Positions 1 to 9,127 of a stretch of 64,000 nucleotides of DNA are shown piece after piece. The stretch covers positions 62,001 to 126,000 of the forward strand of contig NZ_JBDZDN010000002.1 in the NCBI RefSeq assembly GCF_040049215.1. Reading direction: 5' to 3'. This stretch comes from Mesorhizobium_K sp040049215. Its GTDB lineage: Bacteria > Pseudomonadota > Alphaproteobacteria > Rhizobiales > Rhizobiaceae. The translations under genes were made by a program, and so were the position numbers. Numbering within the stretch: position 1 is the first letter of the stretch; each line of letters begins with the position of its first letter. Under the pieces are notes generated by a model. It did not search any database. It saw only the letters and a list, made by a program, of their open reading frames with translations, and was not told where the DNA came from.

Positions 1-910
1 TGTCCTTGACGCAGAATTCGAGCGGCAGAGAGACGCGGTCCTGCGTGCCTGGAAAAGAAACGCGAATGCCCGGACGGAAAGCGGTCGAAAGCGTGATTTC
101 TCCGCCCGGAACGTTGCCGACCGCTTCGGCCGCGTTCTTCACCAGATTGAGGAAAACCTGAATGAGCTGATCGCGGTTCGCATAGACCGGAGGCAGCGAC
201 GGGTCGTAGTCCTCGAGGATCTTGATCTGGCTTGCGAACCCGTTCTTGGCGATCGCCTTCACATGGTCGAGGACGACGTGGATGTTGACTGGATAGCGGT
301 CGATGGGACGCTCGTCCGAAAAGATCTCCATGCGGTCGACGAGTGACACGATACGGTCGGTCTCATCGGTGATCAGGCGCGTCAGCGCCCTGTCCTCATC
401 CGAAACCGCGGTTTCAAGGAGCTGTGCCGCGCCGCGAATGCCGGAGAGCGGATTCTTGATCTCGTGCGCGAGCATCGCCGCCAGTCCGGTAACCGAACGC
501 GCGGCGCTACGGTGCGTCATCTGTCGGTCGATCTTGTCGGCCATCGACCGTTCCTGGAACATCACGACCACGGAACCGGGAAACTCCGGAACCGGCGCGA
601 CATAGAGGTCGACGACCTTCTCGATGCCGATGCGGGGGGACGAGACGTCGACGCGGTACTCGTTCACCGGCGCCTTGCGCGCCCGAACCTGGTCGACCAA
701 CGCCAGGATGGGGCTGCCGAAGGGCATGAAGTGCGCCAGCGTCTTGCGGGAGAGGCCAGCGGCGCTCGATCGGAAGAAGTCTTCCGCGTCGGCGTTAGCA
801 AACGTGATGTTGCCTTCCGGCCCAATCATGATGACCGGCCGCCTGATCGTGTTCAGCACGATCTGGGCGGCGTCGGCCTCCGCGGCGCCGGGGTGCGTTG
901 CCACGGTCAT
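1..910 (-). CDS. ntrB: Nitrogen regulation sensor kinase NtrB (partial, C-terminus off the left edge)
   Basis: Two-component histidine kinase that phosphorylates NtrC under nitrogen limitation. About 303 residues are visible. An N-terminal PAS-like sensor (about residues 15-110) is followed by a dimerisation/phosphoacceptor helix with the H-box LAHEIKNPLSG (His about 149), then an N-box with NLVKNAAEAV (about residues 250-260). The G-boxes lie beyond the window edge. There is no transmembrane segment, as expected for cytosolic NtrB. The ATG at 910-908 overlaps the TGA of dusB as ATGA, so the two are translationally coupled. The dusB(nifR3)-ntrB-ntrC order is classic for rhizobia; ntrC would lie to the left. 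Confidence 0.93.
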   Translation of the reverse strand, partial: MTVATHPGAAEADAAQIVLNTIRRPVIMIGPEGNITFANADAEDFFRSSAAGLSRKTLAHFMPFGSPILALVDQVRARKAPVNEYRVDVSSPRIGIEKVVDLYVAPVPEFPGSVVVMFQERSMADKIDRQMTHRSAARSVTGLAAMLAHEIKNPLSGIRGAAQLLETAVSDEDRALTRLITDETDRIVSLVDRMEIFSDERPIDRYPVNIHVVLDHVKAIAKNGFASQIKILEDYDPSLPPVYANRDQLIQVFLNLVKNAAEAVGNVPGGEITLSTAFRPGIRVSFPGTQDRVSLPLEFCVKD

Positions 911-1935
911 GCCGCCGTCCTAACCGACTCGAACTGCTCCGCAATGATGAACGCAGTGCGCAATGCCCCGATGACTTCGACCGGGTCCAAGGACGTCATG
1001 ATCCTGCCACGCAGCTCGGTTGCCAAGCCGGGAGCGTGACGATCCAGGTACCAGCCGAGATGCTTGCGCGCCTGCCGCAGCCCGCTCTCGACGCCATACA
1101 GGGAGAGCATGTCCTCATAATGCTCGACGACATACTCGGCCATCGCTTCGCCGTTGGCGGGGGCACTGCCGGAGGTGTCTCCGCGAGCCGCGCTCGTAAT
1201 TTCCCCAACGATCCACGGCGCGCCGTAGCTGGCGCGACCGACCATGACGGCATCGGCGCCGGAAAGCCGCAGAATGGCCCTGGCGTCGGCCGCCGAACCG
1301 ACGTCGCCGTTCGCCACGACCGGAATCGAGACCGCTTCCTTGACCCGCGCTATGGCCCGCCAGTCCGCCTTTCCCTGGTAGAACTGGCAGCGTGTCCGGC
1401 CATGGATCGTGACCATCTTCACGCCGGCCTGCTCGGCGCGGCGCGCTAGAACTGGAGCGTTCAGCGCGGTGTCGTCCCAGCCCAGCCTCATCTTCACCGT
1501 GACGGGCACGCCGACCGCGGCCACCACCGCGTCGATAAGCGTCAGCGCGTGGTCAAGATCGCGCATCAGCGCCGAGCCGGAGTATCCGCCCGTAACCTTC
1601 TTCGCCGGGCAGCCCATGTTGATGTCGATGATGTCGGCGCCCTCGGCTTCGCTAATCCGGGCCGCCTCGGCCATGTGGTGCGCTTCGCGTCCGGCAAGCT
1701 GCACCATATGGACCGGCAGGCCGGAATGGCGTACACGGCGTCCGGTGTTGGGACGGCCTCGGGCGAGTTCTCCGCTCGCCACCATCTCGGACACGACAAG
1801 CCCGGCTCCGTGCCAATAGGCGCGACGGCGGAAGGCCTCGTCGGTGACGCCGGACATCGGCGCCAAGAATACGCGATTGCGTATCGACACGCCGCCAACA
1901 GCGATAGGCTCGGCGAGCTTATCAAATTCAGCCAT
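907..1935 (-). CDS. dusB: tRNA-dihydrouridine synthase DusB (NifR3 family)
   Basis: FMN- and NADPH-dependent enzyme that reduces uridine to dihydrouridine in the tRNA D-loop. The 342-residue product has the TIM-barrel family motifs: LAPMSGVTD near residue 25, the catalytic cysteine in NMGCPAKKV (Cys109), KMRLGWDD, HGRTRCQFY and the FMN phosphate-binding region ANGDVGS. The reading frame is open up to 1998, but the ATG at 1935 matches where the family normally starts (AEFDKLAEPIAVG). It is the first gene of the dusB-ntrB unit and is divergent from ispDF, with about 130 bp between them. Confidence 0.95.
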   Translation of the reverse strand: MAEFDKLAEPIAVGGVSIRNRVFLAPMSGVTDEAFRRRAYWHGAGLVVSEMVASGELARGRPNTGRRVRHSGLPVHMVQLAGREAHHMAEAARISEAEGADIIDINMGCPAKKVTGGYSGSALMRDLDHALTLIDAVVAAVGVPVTVKMRLGWDDTALNAPVLARRAEQAGVKMVTIHGRTRCQFYQGKADWRAIARVKEAVSIPVVANGDVGSAADARAILRLSGADAVMVGRASYGAPWIVGEITSAARGDTSGSAPANGEAMAEYVVEHYEDMLSLYGVESGLRQARKHLGWYLDRHAPGLATELRGRIMTSLDPVEVIGALRTAFIIAEQFESVRTAA

Positions 1936-2063
1936 GCATAAAAACCAAGCACATTCCCTGTTTGCCCAAGGAATAGACAGTTTCCTGCGGGTGTGCAACC
2001 TGCAACTGGCGCGAAATTGTGTCGCTTTCGGGATTCCTCTGGTTTTCAGGCAGCAGCGCGACT

Positions 2064-3293
2064 ATGCGTCACGCGATGCAGAATGGTTCAGACACAGAGC
2101 CCGAAAAAGCGGCCGTCGTCATCGTGGCAGCCGGCCGCGGCGAGCGGGCCGGCAAGGCTGACGGCCCCAAACAATACCGCATGATCGGGGGACATCCGGT
2201 GGTCTCCCACACGATCCAGGCCTTTCTCGGCCACCCGCGGATCGGACGGATCGTCGTCGCCATCCATCCGGACGACGACGAACTTTTCCGTTCCTGCATC
2301 TCGGGCTTGGAGGACGAGAGGCTGGAGGCCATTCACGGCGGCGCGACGAGGCAGGAATCGACGCGGCTTGCGTTGCGCGCGCTGCGCGACCACGCGCCGA
2401 GCATGGTGCTGATCCACGACGGCGTGCGCCCTTTCGTCGACGCAGCGCTGATCGACCGCACGATCGACGCCATCGACGAGCGCCAGGGAGCGCTGCCGGC
2501 GATGCAGGTGGCCGATACGCTGAAGCGCATGAACGGCGACGGCAATGTCGGCGAGACGGTGCCGCGCGCCGGCCTGCATGCCGCGCAAACGCCGCAGGGC
2601 TTCCCGTACTGGCCGATACTGGCGGCTCACGAAAAGGCTTTCCAACTCGGCAAGCAGGATTTCACCGACGATGCGGCGGTCGCCGAATGGGCCAAGATTC
2701 CCGTGCGTATCGTCACCGGTTCGCCGGACAACATGAAACTGACCTGGGCAAGGGACATGGTCGTGGCCGACCAGCGACTCGGCGGCAGGCTCGTTTTTCC
2801 GGATGTTCGCACCGGCAACGGCTATGACGTGCACGCCTTCGAGCCGGGGGACCACGTAACGCTCTGCGGCGTAAAAATCCCGCACGGCAAGAAGCTTTCA
2901 GGCCACTCCGACGCGGATGTCGGCCTGCACGCTCTCACGGACGCGCTGCTCGCCACGTGCGGCGCCGGCGACATCGGCACGCATTTCCCGCCATCGGATC
3001 CGAAATGGAAGGGTGCGGCGTCGCATCTTTTCGTGGAACACGCAGCCGCGATCGTGCGTTCGAACGGCGGCCGTATCGCCAATGCCGACATCACGCTGAT
3101 CTGCGAGGCTCCGCGCATCGGCACGCACCGCGAGAAGATGGTCGAGGCAATGGCTGCGATGCTGAACATTTCCACCGATCGGATTTCGATCAAGGCAACC
3201 ACGAACGAGCGGTTGGGTTTCGTGGGCAGGGAGGAAGGGATCGCCGCCATTGCCACAGCCAGCGTCGTCTTCCCTGGAGACGTTCCCGAATGA
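2064..3293 (+). CDS. ispDF: Bifunctional IspD/IspF isoprenoid enzyme
   Basis: Catalyses two steps of the MEP pathway: CTP-dependent formation of CDP-methylerythritol (IspD half) and cyclisation to MEcPP (IspF half). The product is about 409 residues. The IspD domain (about 15-240) has the VAAGRGERAG nucleotide-binding loop and PKQY. The IspF domain (about 250-405) has the metal ligands in YDVHAF and GHSDADVG. The fusion is common in alphaproteobacteria. The frame is open from 2019; ATG 2064 or 2076 fits the domain start better, and no strong Shine-Dalgarno decides between them. pncC starts 13 bp after the stop. Confidence 0.95.
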   Translation: MRHAMQNGSDTEPEKAAVVIVAAGRGERAGKADGPKQYRMIGGHPVVSHTIQAFLGHPRIGRIVVAIHPDDDELFRSCISGLEDERLEAIHGGATRQESTRLALRALRDHAPSMVLIHDGVRPFVDAALIDRTIDAIDERQGALPAMQVADTLKRMNGDGNVGETVPRAGLHAAQTPQGFPYWPILAAHEKAFQLGKQDFTDDAAVAEWAKIPVRIVTGSPDNMKLTWARDMVVADQRLGGRLVFPDVRTGNGYDVHAFEPGDHVTLCGVKIPHGKKLSGHSDADVGLHALTDALLATCGAGDIGTHFPPSDPKWKGAASHLFVEHAAAIVRSNGGRIANADITLICEAPRIGTHREKMVEAMAAMLNISTDRISIKATTNERLGFVGREEGIAAIATASVVFPGDVPE

Positions 3294-3306
3294 ACGGGAC
3301 GTTCGC

Positions 3307-3795
3307 ATGAATGACTGGGGCGATCTGGCCGACAGGTTCCTAAAAGCCTGCGCGCGCCGCAAGATCCTAGTGGCGACCGCGGAATCCTGCACCGGCGGCA
3401 TGATCATTTCGCTGCTCACCGACATTCCGGGATCGTCTTCGATGGTTGACCGCGGTTTCGTCACCTATTCGAACGAGGCCAAGACCGAGATGCTCGGCGT
3501 GTCCGAGGAAACGCTCGACAGGCATGGCGCGGTGTCCGCCGAAACGGCTTACGAGATGGCGGACGGCGCGCTGAAGAATTCGCGCGCCGGCATCGCGCTC
3601 GCCGTCACCGGCATCGCCGGACCGGATGGCGGATCAACTGAAAAGCCGGTGGGGCTGGTCTGGTTCGGGCTGGCGCTTTCGGGAAAGCCAGTCGTCACGG
3701 AGAAGCGCATCTTCCAGAATCTCGGCCGCGACTACATCCGCAGGCAGACCACCAAACACGCACTCGAGATGGGCCTGCTGGCGCTGGGCGACTAA
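3307..3795 (+). CDS. pncC: Nicotinamide-nucleotide amidase PncC / CinA C-terminal domain protein
   Basis: Predicted to deamidate NMN to nicotinate mononucleotide in NAD salvage. The 162-residue protein is the stand-alone CinA C-terminal domain: AESCTGGMI near residue 25, VTYSNEAK, and the GIAGPDGGSTEKPVG loop. The ATG at 3307 is chosen because it places AESCTGG at the usual distance; an upstream in-frame ATG at 3250 would lie inside ispDF. Its stop overlaps that of the convergent ratA-like gene by four bases. Older names call it competence/damage-inducible CinA. Confidence 0.9.
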   Translation: MNDWGDLADRFLKACARRKILVATAESCTGGMIISLLTDIPGSSSMVDRGFVTYSNEAKTEMLGVSEETLDRHGAVSAETAYEMADGALKNSRAGIALAVTGIAGPDGGSTEKPVGLVWFGLALSGKPVVTEKRIFQNLGRDYIRRQTTKHALEMGLLALGD

Positions 3796-4256
3796 CCGGT
3801 AGCTTCCCGTGGGCCATAAATCGCGTCGGCCCGTTTCTCGAAAGCATTCGTGAACATGCGAAAGGCGCGGTCGAACATGGCGCCCATCATGGCGCCGAGG
3901 ATGCGGCTCTTGAACTCGTAGTCGATGAAGAAGTGGATATCCGTTCCGCCGTCCGGCGCCGGATCGAATCGCCAGATGTTGCTCAGGTAGCGGAACGGGC
4001 CATCGAGATACTTGACGTCGATCGCCATCTGATCGGGCTTTAGATGCACTTGGCTGGTGAATGTCTCGCGGATTGCCTTGTACCCCACGGTCATGTCGGC
4101 GACGAGCACGGTGCGGCCGTCGCGCTCCTTACGCGACCGCACGCTCAGCGCCTCGCACAGCGGCAGGAATTCCGGATATTTTTCCACGTCGGCGACCAGC
4201 GCGAACATTTCGTCCGGCGGGTGGCCGACATGCTTGATCGTCTCGAATTGCGGCAT
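3792..4256 (-). CDS. RatA/COQ10-type START-domain protein
   Basis: A 154-residue single-domain protein of the polyketide cyclase/START superfamily, with the family opening FETIKHVGHPPDEMFALVADVEKYPEFLPLCE and the later DGPFRYLSNIWRF. Relatives include mitochondrial COQ10, which binds ubiquinone, and E. coli RatA, once described as a toxin that blocks ribosome association. In alphaproteobacteria a role in respiratory quinone handling is the more likely reading, and calling it a toxin would be over-annotation. It lies 11 bp downstream of lipA and is probably cotranscribed with it. Confidence 0.85.
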   Translation of the reverse strand: MPQFETIKHVGHPPDEMFALVADVEKYPEFLPLCEALSVRSRKERDGRTVLVADMTVGYKAIRETFTSQVHLKPDQMAIDVKYLDGPFRYLSNIWRFDPAPDGGTDIHFFIDYEFKSRILGAMMGAMFDRAFRMFTNAFEKRADAIYGPREATG

Positions 4257-4267
4257 GGAGCGCCGGC

Positions 4268-5230
4268 TTACGATTTCGCGAGCTGGGCCTCGCGCGCCGC
4301 GCGCAGCCGGGCGAAATCCTCGCCGGCGTGATGCGACGAGCGGGTCAGCGGGCTCGATGCGACGAGCAGGAAACCCTTTGTCCTGCCGATCGTCTCGTAG
4401 GACTTGAATTCTTCCGGCGTGACGAAGCGCTTCACCGGATGATGCTTCTTCGACGGCTGCAGGTACTGGCCGATGGTCATGAAGTCGACATTGGCGGAGC
4501 GAAGATCGTCCATGAGCTGCAGGATCTCGTTCCGCTCCTCGCCCAGTCCGACCATGATGCCCGACTTGGTGAAGATCTGGGGATCGAGTTCCTTCACGCG
4601 CTGCAGCAGCCGGATCGAATGGAAGTAGCGCGCACCGGGCCGAACGGTGAGATAGTTCGACGGCACGGTTTCGAGATTGTGGTTGAACACGTCGGGCTTA
4701 GCCGCAACCACGATCTCAAGAGCGCCGTCCTTGCGCAAAAAGTCCGGCGTCAGGATTTCGATCGTCGTGTTCGGCGTGACCGCGCGGATCGCGCGGATGA
4801 CCTCAGCAAAATGCTCGGCGCCGCCGTCATCGAGATCGTCCCGGTCGACCGAGGTGATGACGACGTGGGTCAGCCCCATCTGCTTGACGGCATCGGCGAC
4901 ACGCGCCGGCTCGTCATGGTCGAGCGCCGTCGGAATGCCGGTGGCGACGTTGCAGAAGGCGCAGGCGCGCGTGCAGATCTCGCCCATGATCATGAAGGTG
5001 GCGTGCTTCTTGTCCCAGCACTCGCCGATGTTGGGGCAGCCGGCCTCCTCGCAAACCGTGACGAGCTTGTGCGTCTTCACGATCTCGCGCGTGTCGGCAT
5101 AACCTTTGGAGGTCGGCGCCTTGACGCGAATCCAGTCGGGCTTTCGGAGCACCTCCTGGTCGGGCCGGTGGGCCTTCTCGGGATGCCGGACGCGCGGGGC
5201 GTTGGCGATGCGATCGAGGACGGTGACCAT
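4268..5230 (-). CDS. lipA: Lipoyl synthase LipA
   Basis: Radical SAM enzyme that inserts two sulfurs into octanoyl groups on lipoyl domains. The 320-residue protein carries both cluster motifs: the auxiliary [4Fe-4S] ligands CEEAGCPNIGEC and the radical SAM CxxxCxxC in CTRACAFC. The substrates are encoded in the adjacent cluster: lipoyl-domain proteins PdhB and PdhC, whose dihydrolipoamide is reoxidised by LpdA. The terminal serine-rich motif (SSPLTRSSHHA) typical of LipA is present. Confidence 0.97.
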   Translation of the reverse strand: MVTVLDRIANAPRVRHPEKAHRPDQEVLRKPDWIRVKAPTSKGYADTREIVKTHKLVTVCEEAGCPNIGECWDKKHATFMIMGEICTRACAFCNVATGIPTALDHDEPARVADAVKQMGLTHVVITSVDRDDLDDGGAEHFAEVIRAIRAVTPNTTIEILTPDFLRKDGALEIVVAAKPDVFNHNLETVPSNYLTVRPGARYFHSIRLLQRVKELDPQIFTKSGIMVGLGEERNEILQLMDDLRSANVDFMTIGQYLQPSKKHHPVKRFVTPEEFKSYETIGRTKGFLLVASSPLTRSSHHAGEDFARLRAAREAQLAKS

Positions 5231-5237
5231 GATTGCT

Positions 5238-5522
5238 TCAGTTCACTCCGCTCGCTTTGGCGCGGCCAAAAATCCACAGCAGGATCACGGCGCCGGCAAT
5301 TGCGACGATCAGGTTGCCCGCAAAACCTTGATAATTCAGCCCGAGCACGCCGGCCAGAGTGCCGCCGATGAACGAACCGGCGATGCCGACGAGGATGTTG
5401 GTGAACAGGCCGTGCTCGCGGTTCATGGCCTTCTCGGCGACATAGCCCGCCAGGAATCCAATGATCAGCATGCCGAAGAAGCCGACGCCCGGCATCCCCA
5501 TGATTCCAACGCTCTGTTCCAT
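5238..5522 (-). CDS. GlsB/YeaQ/YmgE family small membrane protein
   Basis: A 94-residue hydrophobic protein with three predicted membrane helices and glycine-rich turns (VGFFGMLIIGFLAG, GIAGSFIGGTLAG, VAIAGAVILLWIF). It belongs to the family historically named transglycosylase-associated protein, for which no enzymatic role is established. Related genes are often stress induced. It sits between lpdA and lipA, eight bases ahead of lipA on the same strand, so it may ride on the pdh-lip transcript. Confidence 0.85.
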   Translation of the reverse strand: MEQSVGIMGMPGVGFFGMLIIGFLAGYVAEKAMNREHGLFTNILVGIAGSFIGGTLAGVLGLNYQGFAGNLIVAIAGAVILLWIFGRAKASGVN

Positions 5523-5605
5523 TGCCTGTTCCTCTCCGAGGTTACCTGCAGACCGTCATATAGGCCCGAACGCGCCACTGAAACAGAGACAGGCGCGCAC
5601 GGCCC

Positions 5606-7057
5606 CTATGCGTTGAGCACGCGGCCATAGGCGTCGAGCACGCTTTCCTTCATCGTTTCCGACAGCGTTGGATGCGGGAAGATCGTGTGTATCAATTCTT
5701 CCTCGGTGGTCTCGAGGTTCATGGCGACGACGAATCCCTGGATCAGTTCGGTGACCTCGGCGCCGACCATATGCGCGCCGAGCAGCTGGCCGGTCTTCTT
5801 GTCGAAGATCGTCTTGACCATGCCCTGATCCTCGCCGAGCGCGATCGCCTTGCCGTTGGCCACGAAGGGGAAACGGCCAACGCGGATGTCCTTGCCTTCC
5901 GCCTTGGCCTTCGCCTCGGTAAGGCCGACCGACGCCACCTGCGGGCTGCAATAGGTGCAGCCGGGGATTTTCAGCTTGTCCATCGGATGCACGTTGGGCA
6001 GGCCCGCGATTTTTTCGACGCAGATGACCGCCTCGTGCTCGGCCTTGTGCGCGAGCATCGGCGGGCCGGCGACGTCGCCGATGGCGTAGATGCCAGGCAC
6101 GTTCGTCTTGCCGTAGCCGTCGATGACGATGGTGCCGCGGTCGATCTTCACGCCGAGCGCTTCAAGGCCGAGATTCTCGACATTGCCCTGCACGCCGACG
6201 GCCGAGATCATCCGGTCGGCGGTGATCTTCTCGACCTTGCCGTCCTTCAGTTCGACATGCGCGGTGATCGAGTCCTTGCCCTTCTCGACCTTGGCCACCT
6301 TGGCCTCCAGCAGGATCTTCATACCCTGCTTGTCGAACTGTTTCTTGGCGAAGGCGGAAATCTCCGCGTCTTCCACGGGCATGACTTGCGGCATGATCTC
6401 GACCACCGTCACATCGACGCCCATCGTGCGGTAGAAGGAGGCGAACTCGATGCCGATCGCGCCAGAACCCATGACCAGCAGCGACTTCGGCATTTCCTTC
6501 GGCACCATCGCCTCGAAATAGGTCCAGATCAGCTTGCCGTCCGGCTCGATGCCGGGCAACGCGCGCGGGCGAGCGCCCGTCGCCACGATGATATGCTTGG
6601 CGGTGTATGTCCCCTCGCCCAGCGTGTTCTTGGGCACAGGCCCCATCGGCTCCATGGGCTTCTTACTGGTCTTGGAGACCATGATCTCATTGGCCTTCGT
6701 GAGCTTCGCCTCGCCCCAGATCACGTCGACCTTGTTCTTTTTCATCAGGAAGCCGACGCCGTTGTTCATGCGCTGCGCGATGCCGCGCGAGCGGTCGACG
6801 ATCGCCTTGACGTCCGGCGTCACCTTGCCCTCGATCTTGAAGCCGTAGTTCTTGGCGTGCTCGGCGTAGTGGAAGACCTCCGCCGTGCGCAGCAGCGCCT
6901 TGGTCGGGATGCAGCCCCAGTTGGAGCAGATGCCGGCCAGATGCTCGCGCTCGACGACCGCCGTCTTCAGCCCGAGCTGCGCGGCGCGGATGGCGGCGAT
7001 GTAGCCGCCGGGACCGGAGCCGATGATGATGACGTCGTAGGCGTTGGCCACGGTCAT
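5606..7057 (-). CDS. lpdA: Dihydrolipoyl dehydrogenase (E3)
   Basis: FAD-dependent enzyme that reoxidises dihydrolipoamide on the E2 arm and reduces NAD+. The 483-residue protein has the N-terminal FAD fold GSGPGGYIAAIRAAQLG, the redox-active disulfide in GICSNWGCIPTK, the NAD-binding VMGSGAIGIEFASFY, and the C-terminal His-Glu dyad region HPTLSE. It lies downstream of pdhABC and an SGNH hydrolase gene, all on the minus strand, consistent with a dedicated E3 for the pyruvate dehydrogenase complex. Confidence 0.97.
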   Translation of the reverse strand: MTVANAYDVIIIGSGPGGYIAAIRAAQLGLKTAVVEREHLAGICSNWGCIPTKALLRTAEVFHYAEHAKNYGFKIEGKVTPDVKAIVDRSRGIAQRMNNGVGFLMKKNKVDVIWGEAKLTKANEIMVSKTSKKPMEPMGPVPKNTLGEGTYTAKHIIVATGARPRALPGIEPDGKLIWTYFEAMVPKEMPKSLLVMGSGAIGIEFASFYRTMGVDVTVVEIMPQVMPVEDAEISAFAKKQFDKQGMKILLEAKVAKVEKGKDSITAHVELKDGKVEKITADRMISAVGVQGNVENLGLEALGVKIDRGTIVIDGYGKTNVPGIYAIGDVAGPPMLAHKAEHEAVICVEKIAGLPNVHPMDKLKIPGCTYCSPQVASVGLTEAKAKAEGKDIRVGRFPFVANGKAIALGEDQGMVKTIFDKKTGQLLGAHMVGAEVTELIQGFVVAMNLETTEEELIHTIFPHPTLSETMKESVLDAYGRVLNA

Positions 7058-7063
7058 GTCTCC

Positions 7064-7702
7064 TCAGAGTTCGAGCATCTTGCGCACGACCGGCGCGAGC
7101 GCGCGGCCGACGGCGCGCGTGTTTTCGGCGTCGAGATGGACGCCGTCGAGCGGCGTGGTTTTCGCCACGCTGCCGGCATCGAAGAAACCGCAGCCGGTCA
7201 GCCCGGCAAGTTCGGCATAAAGCCGTGGCAGGCGTTGCGAGGCTGCATCGCCGCCCGCGAACATCTCCTTGAACTCGGCGTTGTCGGTGCGGCTGACGGC
7301 CGGCGGCGAGACCAGCAGGATTTTAGGCGGCGGCCCGTCGAACGGATAGTCGTGGCCGCGCACGATGTCGATCAGACGCTCCATGCCCTGCTTGGCCGCG
7401 ACCGGGTTTCCGTGAATCCAAGGCTTCATGTCGTTGGCGCCGAGCATGATGATGATCAGGTCGAGCGGCGCGTGCGTCGTCAGTACCGTCGGCAGGATGC
7501 GCGCGCCGTTGCGGTCGGCTCCGGCGAGATGATCGTCGAAAGCCGTCGTGCGCCCGTTCAGCCCGTCGGGGATGACCCGCGCTGTGCCGCCCAGTTCGGC
7601 CTGCAGCACGCTCGGCCAGCGGTCCTCATAGGCGTGGCGCGACGGGCCCTCGGCGCTGTAGCCCCAGGTCAGCGAGTCGCCGTAGGCAAGAATGGTTTTC
7701 AT
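7064..7702 (-). CDS. SGNH/GDSL-family esterase
   Basis: A 212-residue serine hydrolase of the arylesterase-like SGNH family. Block I is GDSLTWGY with nucleophile Ser10, block III is GANDMKPW, and the catalytic Asp/His pair is in DGVHLDAEN. There is no signal peptide, so it is probably cytoplasmic. The physiological substrate is unknown. It sits between pdhC (4 bp away) and lpdA (6 bp away), so it is almost certainly part of the pdh operon. Confidence 0.88.
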   Translation of the reverse strand: MKTILAYGDSLTWGYSAEGPSRHAYEDRWPSVLQAELGGTARVIPDGLNGRTTAFDDHLAGADRNGARILPTVLTTHAPLDLIIIMLGANDMKPWIHGNPVAAKQGMERLIDIVRGHDYPFDGPPPKILLVSPPAVSRTDNAEFKEMFAGGDAASQRLPRLYAELAGLTGCGFFDAGSVAKTTPLDGVHLDAENTRAVGRALAPVVRKMLEL

Positions 7703-7706
7703 CCCG

Positions 7707-9098
7707 CTACACCAGCATGCCCAGCGGGTTCTCGATGCGGCGCTTGAAGGCGGCGAGCAGTTCGGCCCCGAGCGCGCCGTCGACGGCGCGGTGGTCGGTC
7801 GACAGCGTCACCGACATGATGGTGGCGGCAACGACCTGCCCTTTCTTCACGACGGCACGTTCCTCGCCCGCGCCAACCGCAAGGATCGTCGCATGCGGCG
7901 GGTTGATGACGGCCGAAAAATCCTTGATGCCGAACATGCCGAGGTTGGAGACGGCCGTCGTGCCGCCCTGATATTCCTCCGGCTTCAGCTTCTTGTTGCG
8001 GGCGCGGCCCGCAAGGTCCTTCATCTCGTTGGCGATGACCGACAGCGTCTTTTCCTCGGCGCGGCGGATGATCGGCGTGATCAGCCCGCCGGGGATGGAG
8101 ACGGCGACGCCGACGTCGGCATGCCTGTGCTGCACCATCGCGCTTTCGGTCCACGACACGTTGGCGGAAGGCACGTCGCGCAGCGCCAGCGCCATCGCCT
8201 TGATCACCATGTCGTTGACCGAGACCTTGTAGGCCGGCTCCTCGCCCTTGTCGGTCTTCTTCACCGGGGCTGCCGCATTGATCTCGGCGCGCAGCTTCAA
8301 CAGCGCGTCGATCTCGCAGTCGAGGGTGAGATAGAAATGCGGGATGGTCGACTTAGCCTCGACCAGCCTGCGCGCGATGGTCTTGCGCATGTTGTCGTGC
8401 GGGACGAGTTCGTAGGAGCCTTCCTCGAACAGCTTCAGCACCGCCTCGTCCGACATCGGCTTGACGGCGGGAGCGCCTGTAGCCGGTGAAGCGCCGGGCG
8501 CCGGCTTGGGCGTTGGCGCGGCTTTACCGCCGCCAGCAACCGCGGCATCCACGTCAGCCCGGACGACACGCCCGTGCGGGCCCGAGCCCTTCACCGCGCC
8601 GATATCGATGCCGGCGTCCTTCGCGACGCGGCGTGCCAGCGGCGAGGCGAACGTGCGCGCGCCACCTGCATGGCCGTTGGCGACCGGCGCGGCTGCGGGA
8701 GCACCACCACCTACACCGGTTGTGGTGCTTTCAACCTTCGCCGGCGAAGCCTTCGGTGCTTCGATCTTTGCTTCCTGCTTCGGTGCTTCGGCGGTCTTCG
8801 GCGCGTCGGCCTTCTTCTCGGCACCACTGGACTTTGCGGCCGCGCCGGCATCCTCGCCCTCGCCCGCCAGCACCGCGATCAGCGCGTTGACCTTCACGCC
8901 TTCTGTACCGGCCGGCACGACGATCTTCGCCACCGTGCCCTCGTCGACCGCCTCGACTTCCATCGTCGCCTTGTCGGTCTCGATCTCGGCGATCACATCG
9001 CCCGGCGAAACCTTGTCGCCTTCCTTGACCAGCCACTTGGCGAGGTTCCCCTCCTCCATTGTGGGCGAGAGGGCGGGCATCGTGATATTAATCGGCAT
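7707..9098 (-). CDS. pdhC: Pyruvate dehydrogenase complex dihydrolipoyl acetyltransferase (E2)
   Basis: Core acetyltransferase of the pyruvate dehydrogenase complex. The 463-residue protein has one N-terminal lipoyl domain with ETDKATMEVE (lipoyl Lys43), a long Ala/Pro/Lys-rich linker (about 80-145), a peripheral subunit-binding domain (about 150-188) and a C-terminal catalytic domain with the DHRAVDG motif. A single lipoyl domain here is complemented by the extra one on PdhB. A small membrane-protein gene separates it from pdhB. Confidence 0.96.
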   Translation of the reverse strand: MPINITMPALSPTMEEGNLAKWLVKEGDKVSPGDVIAEIETDKATMEVEAVDEGTVAKIVVPAGTEGVKVNALIAVLAGEGEDAGAAAKSSGAEKKADAPKTAEAPKQEAKIEAPKASPAKVESTTTGVGGGAPAAAPVANGHAGGARTFASPLARRVAKDAGIDIGAVKGSGPHGRVVRADVDAAVAGGGKAAPTPKPAPGASPATGAPAVKPMSDEAVLKLFEEGSYELVPHDNMRKTIARRLVEAKSTIPHFYLTLDCEIDALLKLRAEINAAAPVKKTDKGEEPAYKVSVNDMVIKAMALALRDVPSANVSWTESAMVQHRHADVGVAVSIPGGLITPIIRRAEEKTLSVIANEMKDLAGRARNKKLKPEEYQGGTTAVSNLGMFGIKDFSAVINPPHATILAVGAGEERAVVKKGQVVAATIMSVTLSTDHRAVDGALGAELLAAFKRRIENPLGMLV

Positions 9099-9127
9099 TC
9101 ATTGAACCTCCCCAAAGTGCACAGTCG

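Noticed and set aside
3792..4256. RatA toxin of a toxin-antitoxin module
   Set aside because: There is no antitoxin partner gene beside it. The fold is shared with COQ10, and housekeeping context next to lipA fits better.
5672..7747. A 691-codon open frame on the plus strand
   Set aside because: It is antisense to lpdA and the SGNH gene; its translation is rich in Arg, His, Asp and Gly without any domain. It reflects high-GC codon bias in the real genes.
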